In this document: positions 1-7,080 of the stretch, one piece after another
How positions within the stretch are numbered: position 1 is the first letter of the stretch
Layout of the letters: each line of letters opens with the position of its first letter
Assembly: GCA_964481885.1 (NCBI GenBank)
Contig: CAYZUS010000055.1
Span: 1-12,042 of the forward strand
Length of the DNA stretch: 12,042 bases
Direction of reading: 5' to 3'
DNA from: Fen731 sp964481885
GTDB taxonomy: Bacteria > Actinomycetota > Humimicrobiia > Humimicrobiales > Humimicrobiaceae
Position numbers and translations under genes: made by a program
Notes under the pieces: model-generated
Told to the model about the DNA's origin: nothing
The model's input: the letters and a program-made list of their open reading frames with translations, nothing else
The model's database searches: none

Positions 1-1448
1 GCAGCAATTACAGCAGATGCAATTGCTATGCCTTTTGTTATGGCCTTTGTGGTATTGCCTGCTGCATCAAGGTCAGCAAGTACCTGCCTTGTCTTGGGGG
101 CGGCACCGGACATCTCGCCAATGCCGTTTGCATTATCTGCAATCGGACCGAATACATCCATGGCAACATTATTTCCGGTATGCGATAACATGCCAATACC
201 GGTAAGCGCAACTCCGTACAGAATGAAAGTGATCCCCGCACTTCCGAATATTAAAACTGAAAGAAATATGGTAATTGCAATAATCATAATGGCCCATACA
301 GCACTTTCAAACCCAAGAGACAGTCCGTTTAAGAGCAGTGTCGCGGGCCCCGTTTTTGCAGTTTTGCTAAGGTTAATTACAGGTGAATGCTCGGGATGGG
401 TAAAATATGAAGTCAGCTTGTTAAATGATATTGCAAGCGCTATTCCTATTGCTGTGACCCAGAAGACCCTCAAGTCATGTACATAAAATTTTGCAAGAAA
501 GAAAAATGAAGTTATGGAAATAATTGATGACAGGTCATAGGAATAATCCATTGCTTTAAATGGATCCTGCGTCTTCCACCACGAAACCGCATAGGTTCCG
601 ATTATTGAGCTTACAACTCCTATGGCTCTTACCAGTAAAGGGAAAATAAGCCATTTCATATTAAAAGGCGTCAGCAGCAATGCCAGGATTAAAGTTGATA
701 CAATTGTGACTTCATAGGATTCAAATATGTCAGCTGCCATTCCTGCACAATCTCCAACGTTATCTCCCACAAGATCAGCAATAACAGCAGCGTTTCGTGG
801 GTCATCTTCAGGCATTCCCTTTTCGAGTTTGCCAACAAGGTCAGCGCCGATATCTGCTGCCTTTGTATATATACCGCCGCCGACCCTCATAAATAATGCA
901 ATAAGTGTTCCACCAAAACCAAAGCCCAAAAGAACTTCGGGGGAATCAAGTTTAAATATTATAAATATCAGTGTTCCGCCCAAAAGCCCCAGGCCATCTG
1001 TTAACATTCCGGTAATGGTACCGGTTCTGTATGCTATCCTTAAGGCCTCCCTGTGGCTTTTTTCAGCCGCAACAACAACCCTTCGGTTTCCTGCTATTGC
1101 CATGTTCATTCCAATATAGCCCACCATTGCAGAAAAGAAAGAGCCGATTAAAAATGCCACTCCTCTTGCTATGGAAATATTTACTCCCTGTTTTGCAAAA
1201 AATGCAGAAGCAAAAATAGCAACAGCCAGAATAAAGACAAGGTAAAGTATTGTCTTAAACTGTCTTCTTAAGTATGCCTGCGCGCCTTCTCTTATGGCTT
1301 CCGCAACTTCCTCGGCTCTCTTGGTGCCTGTTTTCTGTTTGAAAACCTGTCTGGAAAGAAAGAAAGCATAAAGAAGGGCAAGGATGCTTACTGCCAGGAT
1401 TGCATAAAGGGAAATTTGAGCAAAAAGTCCGAAATCCGTGAAAGTCAT
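1..1448 (-). CDS. hppA: Membrane-bound proton-translocating pyrophosphatase, C-terminus cut by window edge
   Basis: This integral membrane enzyme hydrolyses pyrophosphate and uses the energy to pump ions across the cytoplasmic membrane. The start at 1448 is an ATG behind GAAGGAGG. The 482 visible codons are open to the window edge; the family is usually about 670-700 residues, so roughly the last third is missing. Family motifs are clear: DIGADLVGK near residue 200, followed by PEDDPRN and the acidic DNVGDCAG near residue 235, which bind Mg-pyrophosphate, then GPIADNANGIGEMSG near residue 440. Near residue 465 the sequence reads GNTTKAITKG. In this family, Lys (instead of Ala) after GNTT, with Thr three residues on, marks the K+-independent class, which generally pumps protons. 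The protein is hydrophobic throughout with many membrane segments. It lies 130 bases beyond the catabolic genes and has its own promoter-like sequence, so it is probably a separate energy-conservation gene. Its identity is very secure; ion specificity is inferred from the signature. Confidence 0.96.
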   Translation of the reverse strand, partial: MTFTDFGLFAQISLYAILAVSILALLYAFFLSRQVFKQKTGTKRAEEVAEAIREGAQAYLRRQFKTILYLVFILAVAIFASAFFAKQGVNISIARGVAFLIGSFFSAMVGYIGMNMAIAGNRRVVVAAEKSHREALRIAYRTGTITGMLTDGLGLLGGTLIFIIFKLDSPEVLLGFGFGGTLIALFMRVGGGIYTKAADIGADLVGKLEKGMPEDDPRNAAVIADLVGDNVGDCAGMAADIFESYEVTIVSTLILALLLTPFNMKWLIFPLLVRAIGVVSSIIGTYAVSWWKTQDPFKAMDYSYDLSSIISITSFFFLAKFYVHDLRVFWVTAIGIALAISFNKLTSYFTHPEHSPVINLSKTAKTGPATLLLNGLSLGFESAVWAIMIIAITIFLSVLIFGSAGITFILYGVALTGIGMLSHTGNNVAMDVFGPIADNANGIGEMSGAAPKTRQVLADLDAAGNTTKAITKGIAIASAVIA

Positions 1449-1478
1449 TTAGCCTCCTTCTATTCTTCAATAAGAATT

Positions 1479-1510
1479 ACATTTTATCTAAAATGTTTTA
1501 TTTAAATCAA
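1479..1510 (-). promoter_or_regulatory. Likely hppA promoter overlapped by an 18-bp palindrome
   Basis: Read on the minus strand, TTGATT (1510-1505) and TAAAAT (1486-1481) are separated by 18 bases and resemble -35 and -10 boxes. Transcription would begin about 25 bases before the hppA ATG at 1448. A perfect inverted repeat, ACATTTTA-TC-TAAAATGT (1479-1496), covers the -10 box and could be an operator. The whole spacer 1449-1578 is very AT-rich, so chance promoter-like matches are common, and no regulator is encoded nearby. No convincing rho-independent terminator for the upstream gene is seen in this spacer. Confidence 0.4.
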
Positions 1511-1578
1511 TAATAAATATAATAAATATAATATTTTTTCTATTGTCTACTTTTGCTTATAATATCGAAAGCATTCTT

Positions 1579-2775
1579 TTAACTTAAAACTTTTGTGCTG
1601 TAAATTATTTTCGTTAATTGCTCTCTGTAGTATTTAAAATTTTCCCAGGATATATCCTCATGTGTAGTATGGTCTAAAAATGGTACATACCCTCCTTGCC
1701 TGATCATTTCTGGAACAATACTTAATACTTTATCAATTGCAGCTTTGCCTTTTGCAATCTCCTTTTTATCCAAACCTCCCATAATCCTATAATTTGGAAA
1801 CTCTTTACGCATTCTTACTATATCCATTCCGGCAGTTACTTCCATAGGGTATTGTCCGGTTACACCTGCTTCGATCCATAGCGGTATTAATTTCCAGCAA
1901 TTGCCATCAGAGTCAACTAGAATATTTTTTACACCTTTGGATTTCAAAAAACCTGTAAGCCTTTTATAATAGGGTGTAAGGAATTCTTTAAAGCTCTCAG
2001 GAGAAATCATAGAGTCTGAATTATAAGCCATATCTTCCCACAACAGACACCAATCAGGAACTATTTCTTTTAACACTACATCGTAGAGTTTAATCCAGTG
2101 CTCTGTAAGAAAATTTTGGATGTCTTTAACTAATTTCGGATCATCGTAAATCATTAAAGAAAGACCTACGTCTCCCATCAAATGCCTTAAGGCTCCATAA
2201 TATCCACAGGGATAGCCTCCAAACATTAAAGGGTAATCCCTATTTTTAAATTCTTTAACAAGTTCAGGCCAATTCGAAGGAAGTCTTTTGTTAATATCAT
2301 CATGAAAACATTTTTCTTTAAGATTTTCCCAATCATTTCTATTTTTAACCGGCCAATCAATATATTCAGGAGGGGATGTTGTGATTTTGCTGACCTTCAT
2401 TGTAATTCCCCAAGCATCCTTCATTGTTATGGTCCTGTCATCTTCAGATATGGTTTGTGTTTCCATATCAGGTTCCATCCATACATTTAAAGGTATTCTT
2501 CTTATCCCCTTATCAAAATTAAAATATTCTGTAATGTCCTTATCTAGTGGGCTTGAAGCAGCTACTCCACCGCCCCCCATATTAGCGGGCCAGTAAAGCC
2601 CTGGTCCGTGTACAAGATCAGCATGTGCAAGATTTGCGGGTATTCCTTCTTTTTTTGGCAGTCCCTCATCATACCATCTATTCACAACCCCTGCCCAGTA
2701 GCTAAATTCCCAATCCAATGTTCTGTCACAGGGCTCGAAATTCATTACTGCCTGAAATCTTTCTTTAGCATTCAT
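1579..2775 (-). CDS. Uroporphyrinogen decarboxylase-superfamily protein (putative methyltransferase-like)
   Basis: This 398-residue protein has the TIM-barrel pattern of the URO-D superfamily. That superfamily includes haem-pathway decarboxylases and corrinoid-dependent methyltransferases of the MtaA/MtbA kind. Visible landmarks are the WEDMAYNSDSMISPESF segment (246-262), a DSDGNCWKL segment (288-296), the GQYPMEV segment (307-313), GGLDKKEI (333-340) and a C-terminal GGYVPFLDHTTHEDISWENF stretch from residue 361. These match uncharacterised URO-D-like proteins of anaerobes. The N-terminal RQAGR-type substrate loop of true HemE is absent (the region reads RTLDWEFSYW), so haem synthesis is unlikely. 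Cys293 and His369/His372 are candidate metal ligands; this is inference. The start ATG follows AAGGAGG at 6 bases. It is the last gene of the catabolic run, 47 bases after the lipoyl gene. No corrinoid protein or methyltransferase partner lies in the window, so its substrate is unknown. Confidence 0.8.
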   Translation of the reverse strand: MNAKERFQAVMNFEPCDRTLDWEFSYWAGVVNRWYDEGLPKKEGIPANLAHADLVHGPGLYWPANMGGGGVAASSPLDKDITEYFNFDKGIRRIPLNVWMEPDMETQTISEDDRTITMKDAWGITMKVSKITTSPPEYIDWPVKNRNDWENLKEKCFHDDINKRLPSNWPELVKEFKNRDYPLMFGGYPCGYYGALRHLMGDVGLSLMIYDDPKLVKDIQNFLTEHWIKLYDVVLKEIVPDWCLLWEDMAYNSDSMISPESFKEFLTPYYKRLTGFLKSKGVKNILVDSDGNCWKLIPLWIEAGVTGQYPMEVTAGMDIVRMRKEFPNYRIMGGLDKKEIAKGKAAIDKVLSIVPEMIRQGGYVPFLDHTTHEDISWENFKYYREQLTKIIYSTKVLS

Positions 2776-2822
2776 TAAAACCTCCTTAAATAAAAATAAT
2801 TTTTTTTATAATATCTACCATA

Positions 2823-3068
2823 CTATAAATCTTCTTCGTCAATAATTTCCCCAATAATTTCTCCTACCGGTACAGTAGTGGATTCATCAATCAGTATTTG
2901 AAGAATGCCAGCTTTTGGGCTCTCAAGAATGGTTGTTACTTTATCGGTAGTTATTTCCACAACCTCTTCACCCTTAGAGACTAAATCACCATCTTTTTTT
3001 AGCCATTTGTCTATAGTTCCTTCTGTCATTGTCTGACCCATCCTTGGCATATACACACTTTCCTTCAT
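2823..3068 (-). CDS. Free-standing lipoyl (biotinyl/lipoyl-attachment) domain protein
   Basis: The 81-residue product is a single lipoyl domain with nothing attached. It has the usual beginning (VYMPRMGQTMTEGTIDKWL), the GD-x-V-x-KGE turn, and the attachment motif EITTDKV, in which Lys43 would carry lipoic acid. It continues through the symmetrical second half (ESPKAGILQILI, then VPVGEIIGEI). It would shuttle the acyl or aldehyde-derived group produced by the E1 enzyme encoded upstream (E1 alpha and beta). In acetoin and pyruvate dehydrogenases this domain normally forms the N-terminus of a 400-residue E2; here the frame stops cleanly after the domain and no peripheral-subunit-binding or HxxxD catalytic region follows. 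The ATG at 3068 follows AAGGGAG at 9 bases. The gene is separated from E1-beta by the transporter genes and preceded by a relic of the E1-beta 3' end. It is either a true stand-alone carrier or an E2 that has lost its catalytic part. Confidence 0.9.
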   Translation of the reverse strand: MKESVYMPRMGQTMTEGTIDKWLKKDGDLVSKGEEVVEITTDKVTTILESPKAGILQILIDESTTVPVGEIIGEIIDEEDL

Positions 3069-3104
3069 AACAATTATCTCCCTTAAATATAAAAACTAAA
3101 GTTA

Positions 3105-3220
3105 ATAAAATATATTTACAATATTAAAAAGCAATTATTTCTTTACCAATCAAATTCGACTGAATCAATAAAGTTCGCCTCATTGGCCACTTATTTCGCT
3201 CCAGGCACGATACTGAATGG
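3105..3220 (-). pseudogene. Decayed copy of the 3' end of the E1-beta gene and its flank
   Basis: The spacer between permease and lipoyl genes contains a degenerate match to the end of E1-beta. In one frame it reads PFS, nine codons (one now a stop), then NEA; intact E1-beta has PFS, nine residues, then NEA. After a 2-base shift the last codons read LVKK-stop, as in E1-beta. At DNA level, a 15-base block ending in the stop codon (3136-3150) is identical to 7082-7096. A 14-base block beyond it (3105-3118) is identical to 7048-7061, with nearly the same spacing (31 against 34 bases). By hand, 28 of the first 44 bases match. Upstream of 3220 the similarity fades, about 35 bases after the permease stop. 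An internal stop and a frameshift rule out function as protein. Confidence 0.72.
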
Positions 3221-3255
3221 CATTTATAAACTACAAAATATACATTTCATAATAA

Positions 3256-4260
3256 TCAGGCCTGTTTTCTATTTTTTTTCAACATATCTATATAAACAGC
3301 AATTAATATAACGACCCCCTTGGCTACCAGTTGCCAGAAACTGTTTACACCCAATAAATTTAATCCATTATTAATTATACCAATTACAACTGCACCTATC
3401 AGGGTTCCGCCAAGTGTTCCGATGCCCCCGGAAAAGCTGGTACCTCCTAATATTACAGCCGCAATTGCATCCAATTCCCCGTTAACTCCAATTGTGGGCT
3501 GTCCGGAATAAAGCCTCGCAGATAATACAATGCCCCCCAGGGCAGCTAAAAAGCCAATAATAGTATATGAAATAATTTGTACTTTATTAACATTAATTCC
3601 GGAAAATTTTGCAGCTTCTGTATTGCCTCCAATAGCATATAGATGTCTTCCAAACTTTGTTCTATAAAGAATAAATGCAAGAATTAGTAGGGCTACAATC
3701 ATATAAATAATCGGATACGGAATTGGACCTATATAACCGTTCCCAATTACATTAAATAAAGGTTCCTGAACAGATATTGGTTTTCCATTGGAAAAAATAT
3801 ATGCCAATCCTCTGGCAATATAAGCGATAGATAAAGTTACAATAAAAGGAGGCATCTTTCCTTTTACTATTATTATTCCGTTTGTTAAACCTACGACCAT
3901 GCCGGACAAAAGGCCTATTATTATTGAAATGGGTAATGGTAAATTAAATCTTGCAAGCATCAATGTTGTGATAATGCCCGACATTGCCATTACTCCTCCA
4001 ACAGAGAGATCGATACCACCCAGAATTATTATGTATGTCATACCAAATGCAACCATAGCATTTATTGAGACCTGCCTTAAAACAAGAATAAGGTTGTCTG
4101 ATGTTAAAAATGTTGAAGTAGATATTGACAGTCCAATACACATTACCAAAAGACCCGCTAAAATACCTAAATTATTTTTTAAAAACTGCCATAAAACTTC
4201 AAAAATATTTAAATCTGAAGTCCTTATCTGCAAATCCTTTTTTTCACTTTTTTTATTCAT
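3256..4260 (-). CDS. CUT2-family sugar ABC transporter permease (RbsC-like)
   Basis: This is the membrane channel subunit of a ribose-type ABC importer. Apart from a charged N-terminal tail it is strongly hydrophobic, with roughly eight to ten membrane segments. It carries the family landmarks GGIDLSVGG near residue 81 and ILGGTSFSGGIGTLGG in the C-terminal half. The second is the cytoplasmic loop that contacts the ATPase. I place the start at the ATG at 4260, giving 334 residues. It overlaps the ATPase stop (ATGAATAA) and has GCGGGG about 10 bases upstream. The in-frame TTG at 4269 is too close to that ribosome-binding site. The short overlap implies translational coupling with the ATPase. 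The ligand cannot be read from the sequence: CUT2 systems take up ribose, xylose, galactose, inositol, AI-2 and other polyols. Confidence 0.93.
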   Translation of the reverse strand: MNKKSEKKDLQIRTSDLNIFEVLWQFLKNNLGILAGLLVMCIGLSISTSTFLTSDNLILVLRQVSINAMVAFGMTYIIILGGIDLSVGGVMAMSGIITTLMLARFNLPLPISIIIGLLSGMVVGLTNGIIIVKGKMPPFIVTLSIAYIARGLAYIFSNGKPISVQEPLFNVIGNGYIGPIPYPIIYMIVALLILAFILYRTKFGRHLYAIGGNTEAAKFSGINVNKVQIISYTIIGFLAALGGIVLSARLYSGQPTIGVNGELDAIAAVILGGTSFSGGIGTLGGTLIGAVVIGIINNGLNLLGVNSFWQLVAKGVVILIAVYIDMLKKNRKQA

Positions 4261-5755
4261 TTTTATCAATCCCCGCTGCTAAACTCATTATTTTCTCCTG
4301 ACTCAAGTCTTCTTTGTTTAAGCAACCCTTTACTTCGCCATTGTTCATAACATAAACTCTATCACTCATATTAATAATTTCAGGTAACTCCGAAGAAATC
4401 ATGATGATTCCCACTCCTTGCTTTGCCAAGTTATTCATTATCGTATAAATTTCTGCTTTTGCTCCTACGTCTATACCTCTTGTCGGTTCATCCAAAATCA
4501 GTATTTTAGGATTAGTGGCAAGCCACTTCCCCAGTACCACCTTTTGCTGATTCCCACCGCTTAAGTTCATCGCAGTTTGAAATCTCGACGACATCTTGAT
4601 AGATAATTTTTCTATATACTCATTTTCAATAGCTTTTTCGACTTTCTTTTTTATCCGAAAAAGACTCATAAACTTTTCCAATACACACAAAGTAATATTA
4701 AAGCCGATAGATTGAATTATTATTAAACCTTGCTCCCTCCTGCTTTCCGGCACTAATGCAAAACCGCTTCTCATAGCATCCAATGGGGACTTGAAAATCA
4801 TTTCTTTCCCATCTAAAATTATTTTCCCTGAAGATACTGGATCAATTCCAAAAAGCATCTTAGCTACTTCAGTCCTTCCTGACCCAACAAGACCGGAAAT
4901 ACCTATGATCTCACCTTTTCTAACTTTTAAAGAGACATTTCTTATTTTTGGTGGATTACTTACACTGCAAACTTCAAGAATCACTTCCTCTGTAAATGAG
5001 TGGTCGCCTTTATAGAAATCAACTAATTCCCTGCCTACCATAAGTTTAATCAATTCATCCTGTGTAGTAGACTTAATTTCTTTTGTGTCCACATGGCTGC
5101 CGTCTCTTAGAACAGTTACTCTGTCGGCAATTTTAAATACTTCTTCCATTCTGTGAGAAATATATACAACTGAGACTTTTCGTTTTCTTAGATTTTCTAT
5201 TGTTTGAAACAGTTTGTCTACTTCATCCTTTGATAACGAAGCGGTAGGTTCATCCATTACAATTATTATAGATTCTGCTGATAATGCCTTTGCAATCTCA
5301 ATTACTTGCTTTTGTGCAATACTCAAAGAGAATACTCTGGCATTAGGGTTTATGCCAATTCCTATTTTATCCAAAATTGCTAAAGAATCTTTTCTCATTT
5401 TTTTGTAATCGACAACTTTTAATATCCTGGTTAAAGGCTCTTTCCCCATGAAAATGTTTTCTGCTACTGTCATATTTTCGGCAAGAGCTAGTTCCTGGAA
5501 TATTACATTTATTCCTAACTTTTCAGAATCTTTCACATTATGGATTTCTGCGTTTTCCCCATTAATAAATATTTTTCCACTGTCAACTTTGTAAATACCG
5601 GCAAGTATTTTAATTAATGTAGATTTTCCTGCTCCATTTTCTCCCAACAATGCATGGACCTCTCCTCTTCTCAGTTCGAAGTTTACATTGGACAAGGCTT
5701 GCACTCCTGGGAAATGCTTACTAATATTCTCCATTTTCAGTATAATTTCTTCCAC
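4253..5755 (-). CDS. CUT2-family sugar ABC transporter ATP-binding protein (RbsA-like, two ATPase domains)
   Basis: This cytoplasmic subunit energises import and has the tandem ATPase layout of ribose-type transporters at the usual length (500 residues). Domain 1 has Walker A GENGAGKST (38-46), a degenerate signature LSIAQKQ (144-150) and Walker B IIIVMDEPTASL (163-174). Domain 2 has a degenerate P-loop (GLVGSGRTE, 288-296), a proper signature LSGGNQQ (398-404) and Walker B ILILDEPTRG (418-427). The split of one intact P-loop and one intact signature is typical of the family. The start is GTG at 5755: AAGGAG lies 9 bases upstream, whereas the next ATG (codon 8) has no ribosome-binding site. 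A 14-bp hairpin sits just before this gene and ends 4 bases from its Shine-Dalgarno, so it may limit translation relative to the binding protein. Confidence 0.95.
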   Translation of the reverse strand: MEEIILKMENISKHFPGVQALSNVNFELRRGEVHALLGENGAGKSTLIKILAGIYKVDSGKIFINGENAEIHNVKDSEKLGINVIFQELALAENMTVAENIFMGKEPLTRILKVVDYKKMRKDSLAILDKIGIGINPNARVFSLSIAQKQVIEIAKALSAESIIIVMDEPTASLSKDEVDKLFQTIENLRKRKVSVVYISHRMEEVFKIADRVTVLRDGSHVDTKEIKSTTQDELIKLMVGRELVDFYKGDHSFTEEVILEVCSVSNPPKIRNVSLKVRKGEIIGISGLVGSGRTEVAKMLFGIDPVSSGKIILDGKEMIFKSPLDAMRSGFALVPESRREQGLIIIQSIGFNITLCVLEKFMSLFRIKKKVEKAIENEYIEKLSIKMSSRFQTAMNLSGGNQQKVVLGKWLATNPKILILDEPTRGIDVGAKAEIYTIMNNLAKQGVGIIMISSELPEIINMSDRVYVMNNGEVKGCLNKEDLSQEKIMSLAAGIDKNE

Positions 5756-5774
5756 AACTAAAATCTCCTTGATA

Positions 5775-5817
5775 AGGTGTAAGGTTTTGTATTTATTCCA
5801 TATAAAACCTTACACCT
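5775..5817 (-). promoter_or_regulatory. Strong intergenic hairpin between binding-protein and ATPase genes
   Basis: A perfect 14-base inverted repeat, AGGTGTAAGGTTTT (5775-5788) and its complement (5804-5817), encloses a 15-base loop. A G-U pair and two A-U pairs can extend the stem to 17 bp. On the transcribed strand it is not followed by a run of U (the next bases are TATCAAGGAG), so it is not a standard terminator. Its place after the solute-binding-protein gene and before the ATPase fits a role seen in many ABC operons: protecting the upstream message from 3' decay or attenuating downstream expression, so that binding protein exceeds membrane parts. The function is inferred; the structure is read directly. 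Confidence 0.7.
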
Positions 5818-5866
5818 ATAATCTTGTCTTTATAATCCTAATTACTATTATATTGTTTCAATATAA

Positions 5867-6898
5867 TTATTTAAGAAATTCACCAATATTATCTGAGTTT
5901 ACAAGCGTAACTGGCACTACTTTTGCCCTGTTTTCGATTGTCTCTCCTGCAAATGCTTTATATAAGTCTATAGTTGAAATAGTCCCTAAATCAAACGGGT
6001 TCTGTTTAACGGAGCCTGTCATCTTTCCATCTTTTATAAATGCAAATGCATCTGCAGAACCATCTACTCCGTAGAAGAATACGCCCTCATTCTTGCCTGC
6101 AGCGATAAAAGCTGTAAGCGCACCTATAGCACAAGGATCATTTATTCCAAATACTGCTTTAATATTTGGATGGGCCTGCATTACAGCCTCTGTAGCAGCT
6201 GCTGCTTTATCAACAAGTCCTTCACCATTTATTGTTGCAACAATTTTAATTCCAGGGTACTTGGCAATTTCATCAACGAATCCTTTTTCTCTCATATCGC
6301 TGGCTGTTACACCAGGTATATTAACAACAAGTACTTCACCAGTTTCACCCATCTTTTTAACAAGATCCTGAGCACACAAAGTTCCTGCTCCCATACTGTC
6401 AGAAATGGTCTGAGACACTACAAGATCATCGGCCTTAACAAGCTGATCGTTACCTACTACAAGAATATTTGCTTTTTTTGCACCTTCCAGCGCACTTTGA
6501 GATGTTTCAAAACCTAGAACTTCTAATACAATACCATCTACTTTTTGTGAAATCAGATCTTCAAGACATTGAAGCTCTTTAGAGGTATCAAACTGTGAGT
6601 CGAGTGTTATTACCTTGTCACCTTTTGGTTCTACTATTGACTTTACGCCCTTCTCAAGTTCTTGGCAGTGTGAGTTAATACCTGAAATAAGTACCAAACC
6701 AATATTCTTTGCCTTTGCTTCGGTTGCTGCTGCAGTTGTTTCTGCTGCTGCAGTTGTTGCTGCTGCAGTTGTTGCTGCTGCAGTTGTTGCTGCTGCTTCA
6801 GTTGTTGCAGTGGTTGATTTGCAACCTACCATACCCATTGATAGTCCTACTGCTACAGCTAAAACAACTGTTAGGACCATTATCCACTTACTTTTCAT
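5867..6898 (-). CDS. Ribose-type ABC transporter solute-binding lipoprotein
   Basis: This surface-anchored protein captures the substrate for the permease and ATPase encoded just downstream. I start it at the ATG at 6898, because AAGGGAG lies 5 bases upstream; the in-frame GTG at 6904 overlaps that site. The N-terminus is a lipoprotein signal: MKSK, a hydrophobic core, then the lipobox MVGC with Cys26 as the lipid-modified residue. About 35 residues of Ala/Thr/Glu repeats follow as a flexible tether. The rest is a two-lobed type I periplasmic-binding fold: it starts KNIGLVLISGINSHC, and has the DGIVLEVLG, VFGINDPCAIGAL and FFYGVDGSADA segments typical of the RbsB group (Peripla_BP_4). At 343 residues it is of normal length. 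The ligand is unknown. It lies 182 bases after E1-beta, the longest clean gap upstream of any transporter gene, so an internal promoter is possible, though none is clear. Confidence 0.93.
   Translation of the reverse strand: MKSKWIMVLTVVLAVAVGLSMGMVGCKSTTATTEAAATTAAATTAAATTAAAETTAAATEAKAKNIGLVLISGINSHCQELEKGVKSIVEPKGDKVITLDSQFDTSKELQCLEDLISQKVDGIVLEVLGFETSQSALEGAKKANILVVGNDQLVKADDLVVSQTISDSMGAGTLCAQDLVKKMGETGEVLVVNIPGVTASDMREKGFVDEIAKYPGIKIVATINGEGLVDKAAAATEAVMQAHPNIKAVFGINDPCAIGALTAFIAAGKNEGVFFYGVDGSADAFAFIKDGKMTGSVKQNPFDLGTISTIDLYKAFAGETIENRAKVVPVTLVNSDNIGEFLK
6733..6795. repeat. Tandem 15-bp repeat coding the lipoprotein tether
   Basis: Three perfect consecutive copies of the unit cagttgttgctgctg (6751-6765, 6766-6780, 6781-6795) are preceded by an 18-base variant copy (6733-6750) and followed by a partial one. 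On the minus strand they encode the AATTA-type repeats between the lipidated Cys and the binding domain. Because the unit is a multiple of three, copy number can change by slippage without shifting the frame, altering tether length only. Confidence 0.9.
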
Positions 6899-7080
6899 TT
6901 TCACTCCCTTGTATCTTTCTTTTTATTAAATGTACATTTTTTCTACACGTTCATAGCTATAGATATTTTTCTAAATATTCACCGCCCTTTCTTAAACAAT
7001 CGAGATTAGCTTATTGATACTTTATTAACCTCCTTTCCCAATTTCTGATAAAATATATTTAAGGCGTTAAAAAAAGCCAG
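6899..7080 (-). other. Intergenic spacer with orphan Shine-Dalgarno, no gene
   Basis: This 182-base gap separates E1-beta from the binding-protein gene. Its first part (7048-7080, next to E1-beta) is matched by the relic at 3105-3135. Its middle holds a near-ideal ribosome-binding sequence, AAAGGAGG (7036-7029), but no ATG, GTG or TTG opens a lasting frame after it; the frame just beyond stops within six codons. Its last bases supply the binding protein's own AAGGGAG. I see no convincing promoter pair or terminator. Confidence 0.6.

Noticed and set aside
28..1119. Plus-strand open frames across the pyrophosphatase region
   Set aside because: The minus-strand frame gives an unmistakable membrane pyrophosphatase through the same bases; the plus-strand frames are low-complexity shadows without ribosome sites.
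1550..1575. TGCTT...AAGCA hairpin after the URO-D-like gene as a terminator
   Set aside because: The stem is 5 bp, AT-rich, and not followed by a U-tract.
6615..7017. Plus-strand frames rich in Ala/Val or Leu opposite the lipoprotein start
   Set aside because: They are the complementary reading of the 15-bp tandem repeat and have no family features; the lipoprotein signal and lipobox on the minus strand explain the region.
6960..7020. Possible remnant of a second lipoyl gene after the orphan ribosome site
   Set aside because: A frame there reads RLFKKGR-stop-IFRK, vaguely like the lipoyl WLKKDGDLVSK segment, but the position is about 44 bases too close to the ribosome site and the match is too short to support.
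7063..7078. GGC...GCC pair around a T-run after E1-beta as a terminator
   Set aside because: The arms are only 3 bases and the T-run lies in the loop, not after the stem, so it does not form a rho-independent terminator.
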